From the NCBI RefSeq assembly GCF_001411555.2, contig NC_049907.1, forward strand, positions 31,686,234 through 31,750,233: a DNA stretch of 64,000 bases, in the 5' to 3' direction. Positions 9,626-19,923 of this stretch are shown piece by piece. The position numbers and the translations under genes are program-made. The notes under the pieces were generated by a model. It worked only from the letters and a program-made list of their open reading frames with translations. It ran no database searches and had not been told where the DNA came from. Every line of letters starts with the position of its first letter. Positions within the stretch are counted from its first letter, which is position 1. The stretch comes from Juglans regia. Its lineage: Eukaryota; Streptophyta; Magnoliopsida; Fagales; Juglandaceae.

Positions 9626-12600
9626 TGTAATAGCCCACTAGAAATTCATTGGTGGAATTTCTATTGACTTTAGGAATCTCGTGAAAACCCATAAGTTTTT
9701 ACGAATCGACCAATCGCTTAGGTTTTAGTCTGTCATCATGATCAGTGTTATCACTCTCTATGGTGCTAGATTATGGGTTTAATTATTTGAGATAGTTAGA
9801 AGTGTCAGAATGAGTTATGGTCTGTGCCATTAGATTCAGTGCATTATTTAGGATTTTATGGCGCAATAGCCTATTTTCATAATTTCGGACGAAATGTCTG
9901 TTGGAAATTGTGAAATTATTTTTAGGGGAACTTCGGGGTTGAATTTCGGTGAACGATTTTCACTATAGGTTAATAGGAATATTTAGAAATTTTTAGTCCT
10001 AAGTTTATTATGTTTCTTTTAGAGTGAATAGTAACCTCGATAAGCGCACCCATTGCAGTGTTTTCAAAATCACAGTGTGAAATGTCCAAATTAGGCTAGA
10101 AAAGTTTTATTTGGACACTTGGCAAGATCTTAGCCACACATAGTAAATGGTATTAGACACTTGGTACAAAAGATCCATTAGATAGATTTGTGAAGGAATC
10201 AAGGTGTGAGATTATGCTACCTAAGCAAAGCTGTGTTTCATCTGTTCAACCAAATTGTGCCAGACCAAAGAGGGTTTCAACCCTAGCAAAACCCTAAATG
10301 GTTGGAATCCAATTGAAACCCCAAAAACTTGGTTGAAACCAAAACCCTAAATGGTTTTCCCAAACCCTAAAGTTGGCCTCCAAACAGTTTTTAATCCGAT
10401 TTCTAGCATTGTGTTTAATCACTTGATTAAATCAATTCCACATGCTATTAATTAATCAAATCCTTGTTAGGACATCATTATTCAACCTTTTAAACCTTGG
10501 GAATTTGATTGGGCCAAGAAAAATTGATTTTGGGCTTGTTAGCATCTCAAACCCTAACCAAACCCATTTAAACCCCAAATTGAAGCCCACTTGATGGGGC
10601 CCACCAAGGCCCACGAAATTGGCCACCTTGGCAAAGCTTCTTGGAGAAGTTTCCTCCCCCACATGGCAGACCATCCACTGCCATTGGCTGCATCCAATAG
10701 TGCCTTGATGTGAAGGAGAAATCCACTCCATCAACTTCCATCTTTCACAGCTGCTGCAGGCAGTCTCTGCCCCTCTCTATTCTCCACTTTATGTCACATA
10801 GCCACCTCCAATCAAGGGTCATTCAAGCCCATAACTTCCCCCTCCAGAACTCTAAAGTCGTGCAAGACACACTTCTCTCCATTTTATCACTTATTTCCCC
10901 CGTTCTTAGAGAGAAACCCAAAAGAGCTCTCTCGGGCAGATTTCTGGGTATTTTTGCGTGGCTATTTGTGATCCCTTGTAAGTATTATCTCACGTTTACT
11001 CCTTCATATAAGTTGTTCGTCTTTGAGTCTAGTTTCCGTGGATATATTATTAGTCTCATTACATGCTCATTTGATCGGTCAAAAGTATTTTTAACCTTGG
11101 AAAGGTCATTCTGGGCGTGAAACTGGAGAGTATGTTATGTTTTGGAAGTTTTGACCAAGCTAATGGACATATCTTGGTCCGAAAATTTTATGGAGTGTTT
11201 TTAACATGTGTTTATGAATGTTCATTGAGGTTTTGTTACTTGAATAAAGCTTTTGATGATAGATTTTCTTAGAGTTAGAAACTTGAAAACTGGAAGTGGA
11301 AAAACAGTTTCTGTTTTGTGAAAGTTTGAATATTTCGTGGTTTAATCTTATTCCAAAGGCTTTGATATTTTTATATGATAATCCTAAGCCTCTTATATAC
11401 ATGTTAGGATGTTATTTCGAAGATATCTAGTATTATTTTTTAAAGATATGATTTTCTATGCAAGAGGATTTCGGTTAGGCCTAAACTTTGATGTTTTTGA
11501 GTTAGATCCATGTTTTATTAAATTTTAGCCATGTGATTTTAAGTTTGATGGTTGGATCTTCTTTAGGACACATTTTTAAACCATGTGATGTGTTAGTTTG
11601 AAGATCACATGTCTTTAAGCCATGGATCAAGAGATTGATCATAGTTAGTTGGGAAAAACAGTTTCTGTTTTGGACTAAGTTTAAAACCAAAAACTCCAAG
11701 TGTTGTTTTGTGATTTTTGGTGAGTTTTGTTTGATGATTTAAAGCATGTTTGATCTTAGGATGATGTTATGAATATGTTAGAAGTAAGATTTGATTTTTT
11801 TTGGAATTCTTGGAGATGTTTTTATTAAGGTCAAAACTTGTGATTTAAGGTTTACTTTTTGTTAAAAAGTTTGGGTCTTTTTACAAAAAGTTTGGTGTTG
11901 ATAATTAGTTTTTCTTAATGGATATTTTTAAGGGTGTTTTTAAACTTAGGATAGGAAAATCTTTGTTACAAGATTTTGGTTTATTCATGAGTTTTGGAAC
12001 TTGAAAGAATTGCAACCAAAATAAGACAAATGGCCTATGTAGGTTTCGGCCATAGTGAGTTTTTCATAGTTGTGGTTGGTTTTAAATTTTTCTGGGTTGA
12101 TATTTGAGTTTGGGACAAAATTTACATGAGGAATGTAAATTTTGGTAATTTTTGGAATTAGGATATTAAATCCTTAAGTTAGGGGTAAAATGGTCATTTG
12201 TCCACATGTAGAGGGTAAAATGGTAATTTTACTCTAAGTTGTCTCTTTTCACATTTCTAATTGTTAGTAATTAATTTCTAACTTTTAGAATAACATTTTA
12301 CAGTTCCTCGTGTTTCGCGCTTTATTATAGTAGAACGCGACGATCGAGGTAAGTTAACTTTTAACTTACTATCAGTTTAATGTGTATGAGTGATGAGTAA
12401 GGGAACTAAATTGTATGTATGCATGTTATATCATATGTGCCATGCCAAGTCATTACATATTTATCTGTTACACAGAATTTATTTTGTCATGAATTATTCA
12501 TCTGTTACACAAGATATTCTGTCACGTATTCCTATACATTATAAGTATGTCATGTTAAGTTAAGTATGCCATCTGTTACATGTATTTCATGTCACGTAAT

Positions 12601-12875
12601 ATTCACAGTCACATGTTACACCATGTTAAGAAATATTGTTTATTATATGATATGCCATGTTATGAAATGTTACGTATTACATGTATGCCATGTTATGAAA
12701 TGTACTCTGTTACATTTATGTCCCAACTATGTCATGTCTGTCATCTTACGTTCACGTCACGTTACGCTACGTCAGGACTTCTGTCTTTTCGTATCCATGT
12801 CATCCCGTCTCGAATACAGTTTGTGTATCTCGAGAACAATCTTGTTAAGTTATTCATGTCAATCACGACCCTAAG

Positions 12876-12971
12876 CGCTAGGATGGGGTAATATCCTAGT
12901 GAAACTCCTTTGTTCACGCTGGAGTGTCTAAATAGGTGTGAAATTCCCTGGGTTGACGAAGTACGGTCAAC
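12876..12971 (+). other. Three-hairpin structured module in the LTR
   Basis: Hairpin 1: arms CTAGGAT and ATCCTAG (12878-12899) with loop GGGGTAAT, extended by a G-U and a C-G pair. Hairpin 2: ACTCC (12904-12908) pairs with GGAGT (12921-12925), 12-nt loop. Hairpin 3: GTTGAC (12952-12957) pairs with GTCAAC (12966-12971), 8-nt loop. The same three hairpins at near-identical spacing, with different but still paired stem bases, occur at 34086-34179 in another LTR. Confidence 0.55.
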
Positions 12972-13039
12972 AGGTTGCGAATGGGGCCTAATTAGCTGGT
13001 CACCGGAGCGCGCCAGGCACTAACGTCGATGGTGCCACA

Positions 13040-13206
13040 CATTATGTTACGTGTGTCCACAGCAAGTGTGGCACAAACAATTCATGGGGCCACAACAACT
13101 GTGGAGCATGAAGTATGGGGCCACAACAACTGTGGAGCATACACTACGTGAGACACAACAATTGTGACACGTAGGATACGTGGGGCCACAACAACTGTGG
13201 AGTACG
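13040..13206 (+). repeat. Imperfect tandem repeats, about 38 bp, in the 3' LTR
   Basis: Four or so degenerate units built around GGGGCCACAACAACTGTGGAG, each with a small ACA..TGT dyad. Confidence 0.7.
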
Positions 13207-13459
13207 TATTAACGCACTCACAGCTGGTATAGACACCTGTGTTGTGATGCGGTAATCGGCAGGGACACACGGCTCAAGGGGACCTGTGTAGCACCCATAT
13301 GGTCACTTAATTAAGTCTACTGAGAAAGATTCCAAGTTCATGTATTTCACGTTCATGTCATGTTTCACGTTATGTTACGTTCAAGTTTACGTTCATGTCA
13401 AGTTTCACGTTTATGTCACGTCAAGCTAAGTTTCAGTTTCAGTTCAAGTTATGTCAGCT

Positions 13460-13575
13460 CATGCCATGTTATGTCAAGTCACGTTATGCTTATTATACCA
13501 TGCCATGTTATGTCAAGTCATGTTATGCCTATTATCTCATGCCATGTTATGTCAAGTTATGTTATGTTTACTATT
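13460..13575 (+). repeat. Three tandem 39-bp repeats in the 3' LTR
   Basis: Units begin CATGCCATGTTATGTCAAG and differ at few bases. The corresponding part of the 5' LTR falls in the assembly gap. Confidence 0.75.
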
Positions 13576-14132
13576 GACTTTGATTGTGCATTCATGCATT
13601 TATTGTCATGCATGCATCATTAACCTGTGTGAAGTTTTTTGTTAACTTGCTGAGATTTGTAATCAAATCTCACTATGGTAGTCCCAACTACCATTCCCCC
13701 CGAATGGTAGATTTTGTTACAGGATCGGAAGGAGAACCAGAAAACAACCAACTGGAAACAGTCGACTAAGCGACGGTGTGACTTAGGCGTAGTTGCCTTA
13801 GGTTACTAATTGTATTTTGTGGAGTTCAATCTCCAGCACTCTTTTGTTCACAACCATTTTGGACTAGTGTTGTGATCTTAGTTGTTTAATATGTTTTTAT
13901 GTATGAAGTATGTTGTAAGTATTTGGGATATCATAAGTTTGGTGCATAGTATTGCTTTAAAAAAATAAAAAAAAAAATAAAAAAATTATCCGCTGCGAAT
14001 ATTGCATAATGCTAGATGCATGTTAGGAACATTGCATCTTATATGTCATGAACGGGGACAGGTAACCTTGTGTTGCATGTCCCGACGCTTCAGATGTCCG
14101 TCCGATCCCAAGCGGAATCTGCTGGCGTCTCA

Positions 14133-14949
14133 ATAAGCCTAATCTAGAATATTTAAGGCTTGATCTAGTGGTTAATTAAGCGGGGTGTTATAACGCTCAT
14201 GCCACAATCGCTGCTAGTGAGTTACCTTCTAGAATGAGCCACCGAGCTCCACAACCACTTCGCGTGGGTTTCCTTCTGGAACAAGTTGACGGACTCAACA
14301 ACTGCCTAATGTGGATTCAGGGAGTCGACGGGCCCCTTGACCACTTAAGCACGGGTTACTACTAGCAAACACCAACAACAAAATAGGAACACAACAACAA
14401 TTTACACCAAGGGATAGGAAATCCACTACTACCAACAAAAGCAAAAAGGATCACAAAAATACACACTAAAAACCAATAAACAAAATCAGTCACTCTTCAC
14501 CGACAATAAAAAATCTCTCAGGCAAACATTCACACAAATACACAAACTCTTACATTCACATCAAAACGGAAAAACACCAACAAAAAATCACAACATGAGG
14601 CGAAATCCTCTAAGGCCACCGAAAACCAAAAATGATCACCGAGCACAGCTACCAGAATTGCTTTTTTCTGCAGGTTACGTCCATCACGGTTGTCTTGAAG
14701 ATTCCCAAGACATCCAAAAGGTTGAGCCACCAAAAGTTGAGTGTTGTTCATGGTGTAGCCAACTGTTAGCTAACCAAAAGGAAGTGAAGACACCCACACG
14801 CATTAACTAGCATGGATCCTCGGTGGGATAGGGCAAAACAAAAGCAAGCAGGCACCCATGAGCCAACGGGGTAAAAAGCAGGTACAAAGAATGCAAAGTA
14901 TTTAATTTCCCATGTGCTAGCACAAAGAAAATTAGTAGGGTAACTGGAA
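14133..14949. other. Intergenic; possible tail of another LTR, otherwise nothing recognised
   Basis: Bases 14133-14192 end CGGGGTGTTATA, which resembles the 3' end of a different LTR, so the Tekay-type element may sit near the end of an older LTR. From there to 14949 the sequence is A- and C-rich without a convincing gene; short open frames there look like chance. Confidence 0.4.
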
Positions 14950-15330
14950 GGGATATTTGAGCCCCCACAATTTTAGGTAAGAGATAAAGTCAAGAAGGGA
15001 CTCAAACTCCTGATAAGAGATAAGCTCAAACTCCTAATAAGAGATAAACTCAGACTCTTAAAAGGAAAAGACTTCACAAGGCAAATTGGACTCTATCACT
15101 CAAAGGAAATAACCTCTATAAATAGCCTAAAGGAGGTAACAAAAACTTCATTTGATTTATTGGCTACTTTATACATTTACTCTCATATTGTTATACTGAC
15201 TTTCGCATCAGAGTGTCCACAGGGCAACCAATGTCATCCCTTTATTCGTTGCAGGTCACCGAGTGGTTGGTGGTGTGAAACACGTCCTTTACACATACGA
15301 TTGTTGCAATTTTTGCAAGTCCTCAAAAGC
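14950..15330 (+). repeat. Probable degenerate LTR with TATA box
   Basis: A TATA box (CTATAAATAGCC near 15115) is followed about 80 nt later by TGACTTTCGCATCAGAGTG, close to a motif common in the R/U5 region of Tat-type Ty3/gypsy LTRs. A short tandem repeat of about 26 bp (ACTCCTAATAAGAGATAA-like, near 14999-15062) lies upstream. Ends are not clear and no internal region is attached. Confidence 0.4.
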
Positions 15331-15758
15331 AAAAGGCTACCCGTGAACTTAATTTCATATTCTGATGTTTGAATTATATCCCAACTCAAACACATTATCA
15401 AAAGTAAACATGATAAAACAACTCAAACACGTCTTACGCATCATGCTATATTTATAAGTATTTCCAGAACCTAGAATATTTGGGATGTTATTACTTGGTT
15501 CTTACACTAAAAAACATAACACAAACAGTTCATGAGCTAGAATGCACCCTTGTCCAACATTTTCAGAATACTGCTTTTAGAGAATTAATATGTCATGTTC
15601 ATGATTTCAGAATACTGCTTTTGTGTTCATGTTTCCTTAAATCTATTTTCTGAACTTGTGTTTGGTTTTTTAGAATCACGTATGGCAACAACCCAACAAT
15701 CATGTTTTTGTTAAGTAACTCAACTCAATTATCATCATGTGTAGTTGATGGGTTTGTA

Positions 15759-16167
15759 ATGGAATTACCAACTTGTTGGTGTGGTTTGAAAGCACCACTA
15801 AAAATTTCACACACTAACAAAAATCCCAGAATGAAATTTTATGTCTGCTCGGAGTATAACACTGTAAAGCAACTATAATATTGTAAAGCTACTTCTTGAC
15901 ATGAAATATTCGTACTGTGTGCAGGGAGATGCAAGATGTGAATTTTTCATATGGGCGGATATACTTCATTTGATTGAGTGGAACATTCTAAGAAGAGATA
16001 ATGCAGTTCGGAAGAGGGAAGATGACTTGTTTCGAAGAATGGAAGATAAACTAAGAGAGAGAGAGAGACAAATGTTTAGAAGGTTGAGGTCGAACAAAAT
16101 TTGCGGAGGGTATAGAATAGAAATGCACGAATATTATTGTGTTTGTATTGGGTTGTATCAATTGTAA
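15759..16167 (+). CDS. Small two-exon GRF-type zinc-finger protein, about 115 aa
   Basis: Exon 1 is 15759-15863 (35 codons from ATG), exon 2 is 15925-16167, and the 61-nt GT-AG intron (GTAAAG to GTGTGCAG) keeps the frame. The joined protein has a complete GRF zinc finger: Cys6-x-Cys8-Gly, NPR near 22-24, Cys30, then Cys40 followed by EFFIWAD. GRF fingers bind single-stranded nucleic acid in other proteins. The rest (about residues 48-95) is a charged, probably coiled helix (KREDDLFRRMEDKLRERE). Plant genomes carry many such small GRF proteins, often near transposons, and their role is unknown. No stop or frameshift is seen. The intron is short for a plant, so the splice sites deserve a check. 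Confidence 0.75.
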
Positions 16168-16930
16168 TAGTTTCTGTTTGGTTTGGATAAGCTATAGGGC
16201 ACATGTAAATAGATGGATATTTTCTTTATTTTTCTTGTATGGATCAACAGTAATACTCCCCCTTGAATCAAGCAGTACTTGATCAGACATTTTGGTTTAT
16301 ACGGGAAGAGGTACTGTGGAGCTATGAAAAATCTAGTGCTTTTGGTCACTTCTCTGAATCTATTGGGCTATATAGATTTTTTTTCCAATTTGTTTTGAAA
16401 AATTTTAAGCTTATCTATGACATTCTTCATAACATTTTTCCCCAATCTAGTATACACAATAGGATGATAAGTGAACAAAAATTTGCATAAGCTATATAGA
16501 TTTTTTTCTTAACTCATGCATGCATAGAAACACATCAACTGAACTGACATTGAAGCACGATAAATTTCATATACAATTTTTGTACAATAAGCTTTAAAAC
16601 ATGTACTCGTAGTATATGATTACATAATCACAAGCTATAATCTCCACAACACAGTCTCTACAACCCACCCATACACAAAATCCATACACAACTGAATACA
16701 AAACCATCTACATTCATACACCTGGACACAATCTACAACATTTATATACACTAACAACATACACAATTGGACATAAACAACATTTACACAATCTACAATA
16801 TTTATCTACACAAGCTGCTAATATTTATTTCCACAAATAGCATCTCCATAACATGTCTGGAAACTGGCATGTACTCAAGCTGCCAAAAAATAAGTTGTCA
16901 CATTTTCAATCACATGATGTTGCTAAAAAA
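16168..16930. other. AT-rich intergenic spacer
   Basis: No gene seen. Bases 16640-16860 hold loosely repeated ACAATCTACAACATTTATA-like units. Confidence 0.5.
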
Positions 16931-17744
16931 TGTTACACCCGGACCCAATATTGGTATAGTTGGACTTTAGATTTTTTACTTATTTATTTTTTTTTTATAA
17001 CTTGATTGTTTATTTAAGTTCTTAATTTACGATTTTGAGTAGCGTTTTTGTTTTCTTTTAATTTGGAGTTCTTGGCCGTTTATTTTATTTTTTTCCCGCA
17101 TGTTTCATTTTTTTTAATTCTTTCTCTTTCCGTCTATTTTAATTTTTTTGCACGGCTTATTTTTTTTTCCGTCGCACAGCATGCATACACGCACGCTTTC
17201 GTTCACGGCATGCTTGCACACACACGTCCCTCATGCGCGTTCCGTATCCGTTTGGTTTTCGTCTAGGGTTTTCTTTTCATGTTCAATCGTCTATTTATAT
17301 GCTTACGAAGAAAGCTCGCGCCGCTGCCTTCCCACGCAAAACCGTAAGCCAGACCACCGTGAACCACTCCCTCTGCCAAGCCTTTCCACGCTGCAACCGC
17401 ACGACTGGCCCCTCACACGACGGAAAACACTAGCCTGAGGTAGGACCAACCACAGCAAGTCTCCACCGGCAGCCTCACGTCGCGCATCTGAACCCCGAAA
17501 GAAGCCAGGATTGCTCTGTTTTTGGCATCAAGAACTAGAGTACTTCCTTGCCAGACCCTCCTTCCCAGGCACGCGTTCAGCCACTGTCCTCGACGGAAAC
17601 AGCCATAACCTGGTCTTGCTAGCTACGCCCTGCACCACCTTACTACGCTGCCGCCGACTCAAACCACCACCCTCTCTCTCTGTAACACCTCCATGCACAC
17701 GCCGTGTACCATCTCTATTGCATGAATTTTGTCCCTCTCTCACC

Positions 17745-17745
<1 letters not shown>

Positions 17746-17778
<33 letters not shown>
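17746..17778 (+). repeat. CT microsatellite
   Basis: Uninterrupted TC/CT dinucleotides, about 16 units, in the solo LTR. This type of tract is common in plant promoters and 5' leaders. Confidence 0.9.
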
Positions 17779-17779
<1 letters not shown>

Positions 17780-18813
17780 GTGCCTCACCACCGTGACCTT
17801 CTTCGCCGCGTCGCGCGCAGCTCCTCCCTTGGCGGTGAGTGCCTCGCGCCCCTGTCCTTACGGTGTTTGCACCGAGTCTACGTGATTTCACATTTGCAGT
17901 TTCCGTAACTTACTTTTTTGCATGGTATTTGAAAATGAATTACGGTTTTACCCTTAGTTTTAGAATGTGTTCAAGTTGTTATGTTTGGTCTGTTTTTATG
18001 TGGTTTATACGGGTGGTACAAGAAAAGTTTGCATACAATAAATAGGATTTTCAAATTGTACTTTGGTAGTAAATTATTTTAGTAATTGTGAAATTTTATT
18101 TTAAACTTTTAAATTACGATTAAAGCTTTTTGTTTATTATTAATTAACGAAATTGTCACTTGTACTTACCTTAAATCGTTTAAGTATTTTAGCATGTTAT
18201 TAAGTGAATGTTTATTTTAAGAGTAAACAATATTGGTGTTTTTTTTTTAGATAATGGTGGTATTATAGGAATTTTTAGGATTCTAGGTTTTGAGGATTTA
18301 AATAGGTTCTTAGGTTCAAATACGAAATACGTGATTGATTGAGAATTTACGGGAATTGCTTGATTATTTTATAGGTGACGATTAATTATTGTCTGACGTT
18401 TTGAGGAAAAATTCTGAAAAGCTAAGAAGTTCAGGTAAGCGGGGTTCCTATGCTAGACTTTGCATTAAATAAAATGAACTGAGGTCCTTTTTGGAAAATG
18501 TGCATGTTCTGCTATGAAAAGAAATTTTAAAACAACCTCAGATATTTGTTCTGCATTACTCATGAGATTCTGTTTAAGAATAACGTATTTTCTGTCATGA
18601 CTGGTGTAGACATGAGCTTATTTTTGACATTTTGTTTCTGAACTTTGAAAATGAGAGCGAATATGAAATTTGTGCATAAATTATGTTGTGATATGATTTT
18701 GTCCTGTTCCGAAGATTTTTGTTCAGTACACTGTTTGGAAAAGACGTGATTTCTGAAAACCTTTGGCATGACTCTCTGATTCTGAATTTGATTCTGTTTC
18801 TGTTCTATTCAGT

Positions 18814-18963
18814 TACGGCCCTGCCACGGGTGATAATAGTGGCATACGGCCCAACCACGGGTAATAATAGTGGATACGGCCCAACCACGGGTTATAATAG
18901 TGGATACGGCCCAACTACGGGTAATAATAGTGGATACGGCCCTGCCACGGGTTATAGTAGTGG
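18814..18963 (+). repeat. Five tandem 30-bp repeats
   Basis: Five units of TACGGCCC[AT]..CCACGGGT..TAATAGTGG, 30 bp each, with few differences, inside the solo LTR. Confidence 0.9.
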
Positions 18964-19463
18964 TCTCTGATTTCTGTAAATGCTCATGTTTATACACTGG
19001 TATATATTCTCTGCTTACTGAGTTGTTGATAACTCACCCCCCTTATCTCCATAATATTTCAGATGACATTGATGGTTCGGCTGAGGATCAGTATTAAAGT
19101 CTATGGAGAAGATTAGCATTGATTTATTGTTGGGTATCTCATGATATTAGTGTTGGTGTTAGAGTTTATTTATCTTTCTTAAGTTTGCTTCAATGGATTT
19201 AGACGGTTTATGGAGACTATGTTAATGTTTTATTATTTCTAGTTGTTATTTGAGACATGAAGAAGAGTTGATTTTATTTGGGTTGTTGGATTGAATATTG
19301 GATAAATGAGTTTATTTGATTTATTTAATTGAAGTATTTACGTTTGATTTGAGGTTTGGTAAAATGGATATATTCTTGAATTTGGAAGTACTCTAGCCTT
19401 GTTAGAGTTGTTTATCAGGTGTTATGAGTTAACTCTCCGGACCCTCGGGGTCGGGGCGTTACA

Positions 19464-19923
19464 AAAAATGTCTTTGTCCAGCCACACGATGTTGCCAAGA
19501 ATAACACGTCTCTGAAAATCACACAACCATATCACCAGTTAATAACCCCTCCAAACACATGTTTGTAATAATTGACTAGCACACTAACAATTAAAATTTC
19601 CATAGATTGTCTGAATTAGGCATCTATCTCCATGGAATTACATCGCATCAATATGGTCACACACGTGAAAAGTTACAATAATATTTCAATACCACGTGCA
19701 TAATAACTTTCAAAAAAATGCATCGAAATAATTAAACAAAGAAGTAAAGCCTCACACCTCATTTCCCAATGGCATCGGTTGTGTGATAGTGTTAAATTGA
19801 GATTTCGGGAGGTCACGCAATTATGATTCATCACCAAATATCTTCAGGCAAGTCTAAAATCCCCCAAAAAGGAGACACATATTAGAAATGAATATACACG
19901 ATAAATACAACAAAATTAGGTAC
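19464..19923. other. Spacer between solo LTR and the FAR1-related pseudogene
   Basis: No gene recognised. It continues the sequence found left of the solo LTR (a similar GATGTTGC word lies on both sides). Confidence 0.5.

Larger units (their letters stand above)
1329..14132 (+). mobile_element. Ty3/gypsy chromovirus, Tekay-type, with coding-intact gag and pol plus an extra 3' ORF
   Basis: Parts in order: LTR (1329-4039, with a gap), PBS, gag, an in-frame-restoring intron candidate, pol (protease, RT, RNase H, integrase, chromodomain-like tail), third ORF, purine tract, LTR (9626-14132). The pol order with integrase last and the type II chromodomain-like tail place it in the chromoviruses, most like Tekay/Del. 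Open reading frames of 360 and 1144 codons suggest a young insertion. Yet the two LTRs differ strongly, the 5-bp flanks do not match (left CTACC, right ATAAG), and the left flank is a pol remnant that does not resume on the right. The element is therefore recombinant, or the assembly gap joins two different copies. Confidence 0.85.
9626..14132 (+). repeat. 3' LTR of the Tekay-type element, about 4.5 kb
   Basis: It starts TGTAATAGCCCACTAG after the purine tract. The end is set at GGCGTCTCA (14124-14132) by matching the 5' LTR end GGCGTCACA before the PBS. The LTR is long and non-coding. It contains a three-hairpin module (12876-12971), two tandem-repeat blocks (13040-13206 and 13460-13575) and an A-rich stretch near 13960-13990. 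The right flank ATAAG does not match the left flank CTACC. Confidence 0.85.
16931..19463 (+). mobile_element. Solo LTR, 2533 bp, with AAAAA target duplication
   Basis: It starts TGTTACACCCGGACCC and ends GGGGTCGGGGCGTTACA. Flanks are AAAAA on both sides (16926-16930 and 19464-19468), though this lies in an A-run and is weaker evidence than usual. There is no internal region, PBS or second LTR, so it is a solo LTR from unequal recombination. It has a GC-rich part (17170-17840), a CT microsatellite and a 5x30-bp tandem repeat near its 3' third. The ends resemble those of the solo LTR at 32749, so a related chromovirus family is likely. Confidence 0.8.

Noticed and set aside
9164..9667. 167-codon frame overlapping the third ORF
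   Set aside because: It runs into the LTR and has the composition of an out-of-frame shadow of the basic and acidic ORF at 8953-9537.
12566..12891. Cys/His/Met-rich open frames
   Set aside because: They come from CATGT-type repeats in the 3' LTR; all frames stay open because the repeats lack stops.
13040..13206. Possible CRISPR-like repeat-spacer pattern
   Set aside because: Units are imperfect, adjacent and lack unique spacers; this is a eukaryotic LTR tandem repeat.
14133..14192. Extending the 3' LTR of the Tekay-type element to GTGTTATA at 14192
   Set aside because: The 5' LTR end next to the PBS reads GGCGTCACA, which matches GGCGTCTCA at 14124-14132; the longer version would need a 60-bp deletion in the 5' LTR.
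18719..18997. Repetitive GYGPTTGNNS-like protein
   Set aside because: It is the translation of the 5x30-bp DNA repeat in a solo LTR; a 30-bp period keeps every frame open.
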